Shown here in pieces: positions 7,760 through 14,516 of a stretch of 16,677 nt of DNA; position 1 is the first letter of the stretch; every line of letters begins with the position of its first letter. The notes under the pieces were generated by a model. The model ran no database searches and was not told the origin of the DNA. It saw nothing but the letters and a program-made list of their open reading frames with translations. Origin of the DNA: CAZPQM01 sp964588995. GTDB lineage: Bacteria > Pseudomonadota > Alphaproteobacteria > Rickettsiales > UBA8987. The DNA lies in contig CAZPQM010000026.1 of NCBI GenBank assembly GCA_964588995.1, positions 1-16,677 of the forward strand, read 5' to 3'. The position numbers were made by a program, and so were the translations under genes.

Positions 7760-8614
7760 ATGGTAATTACTGAATCAGCCCCTGCAAAAATTAACCTGTT
7801 CCTGCACGTCATCGGGAAAAAGCAGGACTATCACCAGCTCGATATGCTCATCGTGTTTGCCGATAGTGGCGATAGGCTGCATTTTGAAACCGCTGATACA
7901 CTCTCACTCTCGCTCTCCGGACCATTTGCCGAGGACCTGGTGGGCGAAACCGATAACCTTGTCCTGCGCGCTGCAAAGGCATTGCAGAAAGAAACAGGCT
8001 GCATGCAGGGCGCTGCGATTACGCTGGAAAAACACCTCCCCGTCGCTGCCGGTCTCGGGGGCGGCTCAAGCGATGCCGCCGCTACCCTGCTGGGATTGAA
8101 TCGCTTGTGGGAGCTTGATCTGCCTTTGGAAACGCTCGGCAGTCTCGCGGCGCATCTCGGCTCGGATGTCCCGATGTGTTTGTTCCGGCAGGCGCTCTAT
8201 GCACAAGGCAGGGGTGAAGTCATTACCTTCGTCAAGCAATGTCCGCCCCTTTACGGCGTGTTGGTCAATCCCTTACAGCCGCTCTCAACGGGCACGGTTT
8301 TTCAACGGGTGACCCCACCTTATGACGAACCGCTGGAAGAGTACCCGCTCCATTTCGCTTCGGATCAGAAGCTCTGCGCTTTTCTATTCGGGACGCATAA
8401 CGCGCTGGAGCAACCGGCGAAAGCGCTGATGCCTTCCATAGCACCGCTGCTGCAACGTATCCTCCTCACCGACGGCTGCATGCTAGCGCGTATGTCCGGT
8501 GCAGGGGCGACCTGTTTTGGACTCTATGGCTCTGCTGAAGCGACAGAAGAAGCATCAACGATCCTGACAGAACATTTTCCGGATTATTGGGTTCATGCCT
8601 GCCGGCTTGGTTAA
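7760..8614 (+). CDS. ispE: 4-(cytidine 5'-diphospho)-2-C-methyl-D-erythritol kinase
   Basis: A 284-residue GHMP kinase that phosphorylates CDP-ME in the MEP pathway for isoprenoid precursors (ubiquinone, undecaprenyl carriers). Family marks: APAKINLFLHV with Lys10, the ATP-binding PVAAGLGGGSSDAAATLLG (about 94-112), the catalytic Asp136 in GSDVPMCL, and a C-terminal MSGAGATCFGLY loop. The usual DGYHxL substrate loop reads QDYHQLD, which lacks the glycine; this is a mild variation. An AGG overlapping the stop of the TPR gene sits 7 bases before the ATG, so the two genes are likely co-transcribed. Length and motifs are full. Confidence 0.96.
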   Translation: MVITESAPAKINLFLHVIGKKQDYHQLDMLIVFADSGDRLHFETADTLSLSLSGPFAEDLVGETDNLVLRAAKALQKETGCMQGAAITLEKHLPVAAGLGGGSSDAAATLLGLNRLWELDLPLETLGSLAAHLGSDVPMCLFRQALYAQGRGEVITFVKQCPPLYGVLVNPLQPLSTGTVFQRVTPPYDEPLEEYPLHFASDQKLCAFLFGTHNALEQPAKALMPSIAPLLQRILLTDGCMLARMSGAGATCFGLYGSAEATEEASTILTEHFPDYWVHACRLG

Positions 8615-8658
8615 ATACCCATTTTATGCTAATGCTTAGCTAATCAACAGGAAGCGAC

Positions 8659-10056
8659 ATGGCCCGGCAATCCTCCTTTAGCATCTCCTTTTCCTTTGCC
8701 AGTATCAAGGCGTTTAAACGCTCCGTCTGGAATTATATCTGGCGGAATGATATTGCAAGCCTCGGCTTTTTCCATCGTACGGGCTTAAAGACTTTACGGA
8801 TGACCTATGCGATTGCCCGCGATCTGGGCGATGGCCAGCTCTCTATGCGGGCAATGAGTCTGGTCTACACCACGATCATTGCGCTGGTGCCAATGCTGGC
8901 GATGAGCTTTGCCGTGCTCAAAGGCTTTGGCGCGCATAACGAAATCCGTCCCCTACTGCTGACCGCGCTGGAGCCGCTTGGCGACAAACGCCTGGAAGTT
9001 ACAGATAAAATCATTTCTTTTGTTGATAATATCGATGTGGGCGTGCTCGGTAGTGTGGGGCTTGCCATCCTGCTTTACACGGTTATTTCCATGATGCAGA
9101 AGATCGAGCAGTCCTTTAATTACGTGTGGCATGTCTCGCAGGTGCGAACGCTTGCGCAGCGTGTCAGCGACTATACCAGCGTGCTCTTTATCGGGCCGCT
9201 CCTGATTACCGCTTCGGTAGGCACCACGGCCTCCTTAAAGAAATATCTCGGCGACGAGGCCTTTATTGGAATACCGATTTTCGGTGACCTGCTCGCATTT
9301 GTACTTTTTGCCATCCCTTATTTCATCATGGCAATCGGCTTCGCTTTCTTCTATTTCTATATTCCAAACGCACGGGTCAAAATCGCTTCCGCGCTCGTAG
9401 GCGGGCTGGTGACGGCCATCGCGTGGAAAACAATGGGCTGGGCCTTTACCTCCTTCGTTGCGACCTCCGCCCGTCATACCGCGGTTTATTCTGCCTTCGC
9501 CTCCGCTTTCCTGTTTATGATCTGGCTCTATATCGGCTGGCTGGTATTGCTGATCGGCTCCAGTATTGCCTTTTACTTTCAATATCCGCAAAACCTGTTG
9601 ATTCGCGCTGATCGTCTGGTCATGAGCAACCGGGTGCAGGAAAAACTTGCTTTGCTGATCATGGCTACTATCGGCCAGAAATATTATGAAAACGGAGGCG
9701 GCTATCGCTCTGCGGAACTTGCGAAGGTGCTTCGTACGCCCATTCTTGTTACCGAGCGTATATTGGCGACTCTGGTCAAGGCCGGGTTACTGGTACGTAA
9801 CAACGATAAGCGCGTCTATTACCTGCCGAATAAGCCGCTGGATAACATGACCGTTTATGAGGTACTCGAAGTGATCCGCTCGCAGAATGAGCAGCGCCCT
9901 CTGGAATGGAGCAGTCTGCCGTCCCATAAGGATATCGACCGGATTTTTCAGCAGGCAAGCCAGTCATTTAAGACGGAGTATGGCAGGTTAACCATTGCGG
10001 AGCTGGCACACAAGACCGAGCCACCCGCAACCAGGCGCAGGAAAAAAAAGCGCTGA
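8659..10056 (+). CDS. YihY/BrkB family inner-membrane protein with C-terminal winged-helix-like part
   Basis: A 465-residue integral membrane protein of the YihY/virulence factor BrkB family (once mislabelled RNase BN). About six transmembrane segments lie near 64-86, 127-147, 172-192, 207-234, 243-265 and 277-307, with the family-like SMRAMSLVYTTIIALVPMLA and YSAFASAFLFMIWLYIGWL. After 320 comes a soluble part with a likely winged-helix fold (RSAELAKVLRTPILVTERIL, LVKAGLLV), then a basic tail. The molecular function of the family is not settled. A good ACAGGAAG Shine-Dalgarno is at 8647-8654. The gene ends 4 bases from the stop of chpT on the opposite strand, with no terminator between them. 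Confidence 0.92.
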   Translation: MARQSSFSISFSFASIKAFKRSVWNYIWRNDIASLGFFHRTGLKTLRMTYAIARDLGDGQLSMRAMSLVYTTIIALVPMLAMSFAVLKGFGAHNEIRPLLLTALEPLGDKRLEVTDKIISFVDNIDVGVLGSVGLAILLYTVISMMQKIEQSFNYVWHVSQVRTLAQRVSDYTSVLFIGPLLITASVGTTASLKKYLGDEAFIGIPIFGDLLAFVLFAIPYFIMAIGFAFFYFYIPNARVKIASALVGGLVTAIAWKTMGWAFTSFVATSARHTAVYSAFASAFLFMIWLYIGWLVLLIGSSIAFYFQYPQNLLIRADRLVMSNRVQEKLALLIMATIGQKYYENGGGYRSAELAKVLRTPILVTERILATLVKAGLLVRNNDKRVYYLPNKPLDNMTVYEVLEVIRSQNEQRPLEWSSLPSHKDIDRIFQQASQSFKTEYGRLTIAELAHKTEPPATRRRKKKR

Positions 10057-10060
10057 TCGT

Positions 10061-10708
10061 TTATTCGTAATTAACCCGAAGCTCGAGCCTATCCGTCTCA
10101 CGCTGGAAATGGATAAGGGCTTTACGCCGCTCAGCGAGCAGGACAAAGAAGCAGGCAGGGACGTTTTGCGGAGTGTAGGCTTCTACCGGCTCACTGCGCA
10201 AAATCGCATCAATCTCTTTATCTTCGCGCAGGCGGTTATGGGTGCCCTCTACCAGCAATTGCCGATCCTGCCCGGAGATGGTTTTGCGTATCTTCAACGT
10301 ACCGCCATAGACAAGCTGACTGGCCATAATCAGAATCATATTCACCAGTAATTGTCTGATTTCATTATTGATTTTTTCCTGAAAACCGTCTTCCGGGCTA
10401 TCCGGCCAGTCAAGCGTGATTTTCCCCTGCTCAAAATAGCGAAAGACAATTTCCTTTAACTCGGACACGTTACTTTCCGCCGCATGCGCCGCCCGGCCGT
10501 AAGCCATGCGGTACATTTGCAGCTTGGTGAAGGATTCCCGCGCAGAAAGGCGCAGCAGATCCACCGCCTGTTCGCGCACTTCGGGGTCACTTTCATCCTC
10601 AAAAAACTCCAGCCCGTTATTGACCGCACTGACCGGCCCGGCAATATCGTGGCAGAAGCGGGTGTTGATCATTTCCGCAAATACAATCTTTTCTTCCAGC
10701 TGGTCCAA
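10061..10708 (-). CDS. chpT: Histidine phosphotransferase ChpT (CtrA phosphorelay)
   Basis: A 215-residue ChpT family protein. In Caulobacter and relatives, ChpT passes phosphate from the hybrid kinase CckA to the regulators CtrA and CpdR, which control the cell cycle. The phospho-acceptor is His20 in NTRFCHDIAGPVSAVNNGLE, on the first helix of the dimerisation hairpin. A degenerate ATPase-like domain follows (EIRQLLVNMILIMASQLVYG). The start is TTG at 10708, with CAGGA at 10716-10720 at ideal spacing and no in-frame ATG upstream. An ATG at 10672 would remove most residues before the histidine. It is divergent from the XRE/S24-like regulator, and no TTAA-N7-TTAA CtrA box is seen in the gap. 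Confidence 0.92.
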   Translation of the reverse strand: MDQLEEKIVFAEMINTRFCHDIAGPVSAVNNGLEFFEDESDPEVREQAVDLLRLSARESFTKLQMYRMAYGRAAHAAESNVSELKEIVFRYFEQGKITLDWPDSPEDGFQEKINNEIRQLLVNMILIMASQLVYGGTLKIRKTISGQDRQLLVEGTHNRLREDKEIDAILRSEPVEAYTPQNVPACFFVLLAERRKALIHFQRETDRLELRVNYE

Positions 10709-10851
10709 ATCGCATTCCTGTTGCTGATTTACCCCATAATTATGCCGTGTGGTTCTCGCAGTGCAATAGCTAACGTGTTCTTTTGTCGCGATTATCGAAG
10801 CAAATCGGCCGGGTGATGTATTTGTGTGTTGCGATCATTCCGAAAAGACTT

Positions 10852-11553
10852 ATGATGCGCCCGATGGAGAGTAAGACTGTGGAGAAAAGCTCGACGCAGA
10901 GCAATCAGAAGCCGAGCGGGCTGATAATCCGTTTGCGCCGCGCGATGGAGGCAAAACAGCTTAATGCGCGTGAGCTGGCGAGCCGCGCCGGGGTGGGGCC
11001 GTCCTTCGTCTATGATATATTGAGTGGTAAATCCGCGAATCCGACTACGTCCAAACTTGCGAAGGTAGCGGAGGTTCTGGATGTGACGCTGCCTTTCCTG
11101 TTGAAGGGGGAAACCGCTTCCCGCTCCGCGTTGCAGGATGCCGTGGCGGTGCCGCAGATTTCCATGAGCAGTGATTTCGGCCGTCCGGGCGCTACCCGCT
11201 CGCTGCTGGATAAGCAGCCTTTTTATTTTGCCCGGCAATGGGTGGAGCAGACACTCGGTTCGAATCCGCAGGACTTACGGCTGTTAACGGTCGAGGGAGA
11301 TGCCATGTCTCCCACGATCGAGCGCGGAGATAAGCTGCTGATCGATACGGGCCGCTCCGAGCCGTCACCACCGGGTGTCTTCGCCATTTACGATGGTATG
11401 GCGCTGGTCATCAAGCGTATCGAATATATCAAAGACGGCAATGACAGCATGATCGTCGCCCGCACCGATAATGAGCATTACCCCCCGCAAAAGCGTAAAC
11501 CTTCCGATATCCATATCATCGGCCGCGTCGTCTGGCATAGCCGGTTAGTCTAA
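10852..11553 (+). CDS. XRE-family regulator with S24/LexA-like C-domain (catalytic Ser replaced by Ala)
   Basis: A 233-residue cytoplasmic DNA-binding regulator. The N-terminal helix-turn-helix (about 24-80) reads ARELASRAGVGPSFVYDILS. The C-terminal half (about 125-233) has the S24 peptidase fold seen in LexA and phage CI repressors, with EGDAMSPTIERGDKLLID and LVIKRIEY. In active members the motif is GDSM. Here it is GDAM, so the nucleophile position (residue 151) is Ala although the general-base Lys188 is kept. Self-cleavage is therefore unlikely, and the domain may serve for dimerisation. The start is uncertain: ATGs at 10852, 10855 and 10864 are near a weak GAAAAGA, and the frame is open to TTG 10783. 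Its partner genes are unknown; it diverges from chpT. Confidence 0.85.
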   Translation: MMRPMESKTVEKSSTQSNQKPSGLIIRLRRAMEAKQLNARELASRAGVGPSFVYDILSGKSANPTTSKLAKVAEVLDVTLPFLLKGETASRSALQDAVAVPQISMSSDFGRPGATRSLLDKQPFYFARQWVEQTLGSNPQDLRLLTVEGDAMSPTIERGDKLLIDTGRSEPSPPGVFAIYDGMALVIKRIEYIKDGNDSMIVARTDNEHYPPQKRKPSDIHIIGRVVWHSRLV

Positions 11554-11573
11554 GCACGCGCCGCGCGCAATGA

Positions 11574-11788
11574 TACCCTCACCCTAGCCCTCTCGTCATG
11601 CGGGAGAGGGTATAAGAACGCGTCCTCCCCTGCCTGCGGGGGAGGCAACGAGGCTTATATCCGCAAGGATATTAGCCGCGGTGGTGGGGGTGTCAGGTGG
11701 TTAGTGGAGAGTAGTCATGCCCCCCTCCCAACCTCCCCCCGCAAGCGGGGGGAGGAGTAGGAAAGTGTGCCGCAAGCAGGGGGAGGAG
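11574..11788. repeat. Cluster of REP-like palindromes between the XRE gene and ruvB
   Basis: Several hairpins lie in tandem: CCCTCTC/GAGAGGG (11588-11594/11604-11610); CCTCCCC/GGGGAGG (11624-11630/11639-11645); GCTTATATCC-GCAA-GGATATTAGC (11653-11676, one mismatch); and a perfect 11-base stem CCTCCCCCCGC/GCGGGGGGAGG (11732-11742/11745-11755). The right arm of the last is repeated 31 bases on (11740-11757 and 11771-11788, one mismatch in 18). The CCCTCACCCTAGCCCTCTC-type unit resembles dispersed palindromes common in Proteobacteria. The 5' arms are all pyrimidine-rich. None has a U-run, although they may still slow or end transcription. No gene is seen in 11554-11934. Confidence 0.7.
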
Positions 11789-11797
11789 ATGGAATCC

Positions 11798-11833
11798 CGT
11801 CATTGCGAGGAGTGAAACGACGAAGCAATCTCG
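11798..11833. repeat. Dispersed repeat of the GTCATTGCGAG...GAAGCAATC type
   Basis: The unit CGTCATTGCGAGGAGTGAAA continuing to CGACGAAGCAATC has end arms ATTGC/GCAAT (11802-11806/11825-11829). It resembles a short interspersed palindrome found in many unrelated bacterial genomes. A diverged copy appears on the other side of ruvB at 12979-13007. Confidence 0.6.
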
Positions 11834-11922
11834 TGCTGTTAAACTCCATAGGACATTGCACCCTCACGCTCCCCATTCCTTTTTGCACCTTATTACCCCT
11901 TTCCTCTAACCACTTGGCGCAG

Positions 11923-11928
11923 TATAGT
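11923..11928 (+). promoter_or_regulatory. Candidate -10 element of ruvB
   Basis: TATAGT lies 6 bases before the ruvB ATG, and no Shine-Dalgarno is present, so the message could be leaderless. The matching -35 (TTTCCT, 11900-11905) is poor. Confidence 0.25.
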
Positions 11929-11934
11929 GCCGCT

Positions 11935-12975
11935 ATGACTGAAGCGCCGCTCACCACCCCGACTGAAACCGCTGAGGATAGCGGCGAGTTTTCGCTGCGT
12001 CCGCAAACCCTCAACGAATTTATCGGGCAGGGTCAGGCGAAAGATAATCTGAATGTCTTCCTGCAAGCTGCCAAATCGCGCAGTGAATCGCTCGATCATG
12101 TGCTGCTTTATGGCCCGCCGGGGCTTGGCAAAACCACGATTGCGCAGATTGTCGCCAAGGAAATGGGGGTGAATTTCCGTTCCACGTCCGGTCCGATTCT
12201 CACCAAGGCCGGCGACCTTGCGGCCATCCTCACCAGCCTACAGGCGGGTGACGTGCTGTTTATCGATGAAATTCACCGGCTCAACCCCACCGTTGAGGAA
12301 GTGCTCTACCCGGCGATGGAGGATTTCAAGCTCGATATTATCATCGGGGAAGGCCCCGCCGCACGCACCGTGTGCATTGATCTGCCGCGCTTCACGCTCG
12401 TTGGTGCGACAACGCGCATCGGCCTCCTGGCTAACCCTTTGCGGGATCGTTTCGGAATCCCAACGAGATTGAATTTCTATACGCACGAAGAATTGCAACA
12501 TGTAATTACGCGCGGCGCGGCGCTGCTCGATTTACCCTTAGAAGCCGATGGGGCGCTTGAAATTGCCCGTCGCTCCCGCGGTACGCCGCGTATTGCCCTG
12601 CGCCTACTGCGTCGGGTGCGGGACTTTGCGAGTCTGGAACCGAATAGGCCCGTCACCCAGCCGCTGGCCGATAATGCGCTTTCCCGCCTTGAAGTCGACC
12701 GGCTGGGACTCGATAGCGCAGATCGGCGCTACCTCTTATATATGGCCGATCATTACGGAGGCGGACCGGTTGGCATTGAAACCATCGCCGCCGGACTCTC
12801 GGAAGAACGGGATGCGATCGAGGAAACGATTGAGCCCTACCTGCTGCAGCAGGGCTTTATTCAACGTACGCCGCGTGGCCGCTGCCTGACGCAAACGGCG
12901 TGGAACCATCTCGGGCTGAACCCGCCGCAATCCTTGCAGCTACAACAGCAGGATCTGCTGGAAGAAGAAAGATAA
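11935..12975 (+). CDS. ruvB: Holliday junction branch migration ATPase RuvB
   Basis: The 346-residue AAA+ motor that, with RuvA, drives branch migration of Holliday junctions in recombination repair. It shows the start LRPQTLNEFIGQ, Walker A GPPGLGKTT (about 60-68), Walker B LFIDEIHRL (about 108-116), sensor 1 GATTR (157-161), NPLRDRFG with the arginine finger, and the C-terminal winged helix with RTPRGR. I chose ATG 11935 because the conserved part starts about 20 residues later. The frame is open upstream only across repeat DNA. ruvC and ruvA, often directly upstream in Alphaproteobacteria, are missing and replaced by palindromic repeats. ybgC follows after 89 bases that contain another repeat. 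Confidence 0.97.
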   Translation: MTEAPLTTPTETAEDSGEFSLRPQTLNEFIGQGQAKDNLNVFLQAAKSRSESLDHVLLYGPPGLGKTTIAQIVAKEMGVNFRSTSGPILTKAGDLAAILTSLQAGDVLFIDEIHRLNPTVEEVLYPAMEDFKLDIIIGEGPAARTVCIDLPRFTLVGATTRIGLLANPLRDRFGIPTRLNFYTHEELQHVITRGAALLDLPLEADGALEIARRSRGTPRIALRLLRRVRDFASLEPNRPVTQPLADNALSRLEVDRLGLDSADRRYLLYMADHYGGGPVGIETIAAGLSEERDAIEETIEPYLLQQGFIQRTPRGRCLTQTAWNHLGLNPPQSLQLQQQDLLEEER

Positions 12976-12978
12976 GCT

Positions 12979-13007
12979 TGTCATTCCGAGTGGAGCGAAG
13001 CATCTTG
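12979..13007. repeat. Dispersed repeat of the TGTCATTCCGAG...AAGCATCTTG type
   Basis: TGTCATTCCGAGTGGAGCGA followed by AGCATCTTG starts 4 bases after the ruvB stop. It is a relative of the 11798-11833 unit, sharing GTCATT-CGAG-G-AG-GA-AAGCA-TCT. Units of this type are spread over many bacterial genomes between genes. Confidence 0.55.
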
Positions 13008-13064
13008 ATTACCGGGTTGTAAAGACTACACGCGCGCGTTCAGGATGAAAATAAGGGGGTTAAT

Positions 13065-13472
13065 GTGAAGCACAAAACGGATTTCCGCATTTACTACGAG
13101 GATACCGATGCCGGTGGCGTGGTGTATTACGCCAATTACCTCAAATTCGCCGAACGTGCCCGCACGGAAATGCTGCGTGAGGCCGGGATCCATCAAGCGG
13201 AGCTCGCGGAGCGGGAGGATTGCTTTTTTGTCGTGCGCCGGGCCGAACTGGATTTACGATCCCCGGCGAGACTGGATGATATCGTAACCGTTATGAGTGA
13301 GACGACCGCGCTCAAAGGGGCAAGCATCCGCATGCGGCAACTGCTTTACCGGGAAGAGACGCTGCTGGCACAAATCAGCGTCACCATCGCCTGCGTAACG
13401 AGCGAGATGCAGCCCAGACGGATCCCGGAAACGGTGCGTCCAAGCCTACTGGCCGCGCAGGATGCCGAGTAA
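13065..13472 (+). CDS. ybgC: YbgC/Tol-Pal-associated acyl-CoA thioesterase
   Basis: A 135-residue HotDog-fold thioesterase that hydrolyses acyl-CoA and is usually encoded with tol-pal. The active-site segment is YYEDTDAGGVVYYANYLKFA with catalytic Asp15; FFVVRRAELDLRSPARLDD follows. The start is GTG at 13065 with the Shine-Dalgarno AAGGGGG at 13053-13059. An overlapping ATG at 13063 is out of frame. In many Alphaproteobacteria the order is ruvB-ybgC-tolQ-tolR, but here tolQ is absent. The 3' end overlaps by 27 bases with a TAXI gene on the other strand. Length and motif fit the family well; the physiological substrate is not known from sequence. Confidence 0.94.
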   Translation: MKHKTDFRIYYEDTDAGGVVYYANYLKFAERARTEMLREAGIHQAELAEREDCFFVVRRAELDLRSPARLDDIVTVMSETTALKGASIRMRQLLYREETLLAQISVTIACVTSEMQPRRIPETVRPSLLAAQDAE

Positions 13473-14498
13473 TTCGCTCTCCAGCTTCACGTTAATCGTA
13501 TCCTGAATAACGCACGGATCGCGCTCCCAGTAGAGCACTTCGGTATCGAGGTTAACCTCCTGCCATTTCGGGTGAGCTGTCTGTTTCAGCACATCAATTT
13601 TCTCATGCATCGCACTTGCTAGTTGCTGCATATCGTTGCAGCGCGCTTCGGCATATTCATTTTCCTGCTCGGCAAAATTATACGACACCAGCAGCGCCGT
13701 CACCGCGAGCGTCGGCACGGTCTCTTCGACAAAACGGTAATCGCGCGGGGTAATCTGCGCTTCGTCATATTCATTCAGGAAGGCCGGGTTTTCGAGGGGG
13801 ACGAAATGCACATTTTTCAAGAGGGCATCATACTCATTATGATCCTGCAATTTGGTGAGGTTTTCAAAGAGCTTCACCGGCTTGCCGGATACAAAAAGCA
13901 TTGCATCGGCACGTCCGCGCAGCACAGCGACCAGCCCTTCTTCCGGTGAAACGCGGAGGATTTTTTCCGGCGTGATGCCGGCCAGTGCGAACAAATTCAT
14001 CGCCGTCAGCCAGCTACCGCTTCCGGTGCGCCCGACGGACACGGTTTTGCCATTAAGCTGCTGAAAGGTTTTAATGTCCTTATTCGCGACCAGATGCACT
14101 TCCTCCTTATAAAGTGGGAACACCATACGCAGATTTTCCGCCATACGGCGCGATTCGGCGGCGTTGGAGCGCTTCAGAAAACCAAGTACGTCGGATTGCA
14201 CGATACCAATCGCGGCATTCTCGCGGCTGCCAATCCGACCGATATTGTCAATCGAACCGCTGGAGGTTTTCACATCGATTTCCAGTCCCTTCGGGCTGAC
14301 GATCTCGGCAATATCCTGCCCGATGCGATAATAAGTACCGGTTTCCGAGCCCGTAACCATGCCTAGGCGGCTACCTGCTATTGCCTCTCCGCTTGTGCTG
14401 GCCCGGCTGTCCACCATGGCCTGCTGATTATTTTGTGCATACACGGCCGGGCTAAGGCTGAATGTAAAGAGGAAGAGGAAACAAAAACGTAGCATCAT
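13446..14498 (-). CDS. TAXI-family TRAP transporter solute-binding protein, periplasmic
   Basis: A 350-residue secreted protein. Signal peptide MMLRFCFLFLFTFSLSPAVYA, likely cut after Ala21. The mature part fits the TAXI (TRAP-associated extracytoplasmic immunogenic) fold: VTGSETGTYYRIGQDIAEIV near the ligand site, GSIDNIGRIGS, NAAIGIVQSDVL, GKTVSVGRTGSGSWLTA, then EEGLVAVLRGRADAMLFVSG. TAXI proteins bind small acids for TRAP permeases. No DctQ/DctM-type permease gene is visible nearby, so it is an orphan here. It lies 18 bases downstream of the membrane-protein gene at 14517-15638, a likely operon, and an AGG precedes the ATG. It overlaps ybgC tail-to-tail. The ligand is unknown. Confidence 0.9.
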   Translation of the reverse strand: MMLRFCFLFLFTFSLSPAVYAQNNQQAMVDSRASTSGEAIAGSRLGMVTGSETGTYYRIGQDIAEIVSPKGLEIDVKTSSGSIDNIGRIGSRENAAIGIVQSDVLGFLKRSNAAESRRMAENLRMVFPLYKEEVHLVANKDIKTFQQLNGKTVSVGRTGSGSWLTAMNLFALAGITPEKILRVSPEEGLVAVLRGRADAMLFVSGKPVKLFENLTKLQDHNEYDALLKNVHFVPLENPAFLNEYDEAQITPRDYRFVEETVPTLAVTALLVSYNFAEQENEYAEARCNDMQQLASAMHEKIDVLKQTAHPKWQEVNLDTEVLYWERDPCVIQDTINVKLESELLGILRGQ

Positions 14499-14516
14499 AA
14501 TAGTACCTGTCGGTCG

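Noticed and set aside
8611..8640. TTAA-N7-TTTT resembling a CtrA box before the YihY gene
   Set aside because: Second half does not match TTAA; likely chance in AT-rich sequence.
10783..10851. TTG start giving a longer XRE regulator
   Set aside because: No good Shine-Dalgarno, and the added residues precede the helix-turn-helix without family support.
11574..11788. CRISPR array
   Set aside because: The repeats are unequal palindromes without regular spacers, and no cas gene is present.
11767..11934. N-terminal extension of RuvB
   Set aside because: Encoded by palindromic repeat DNA and not part of the RuvB family; ATG 11935 is better.
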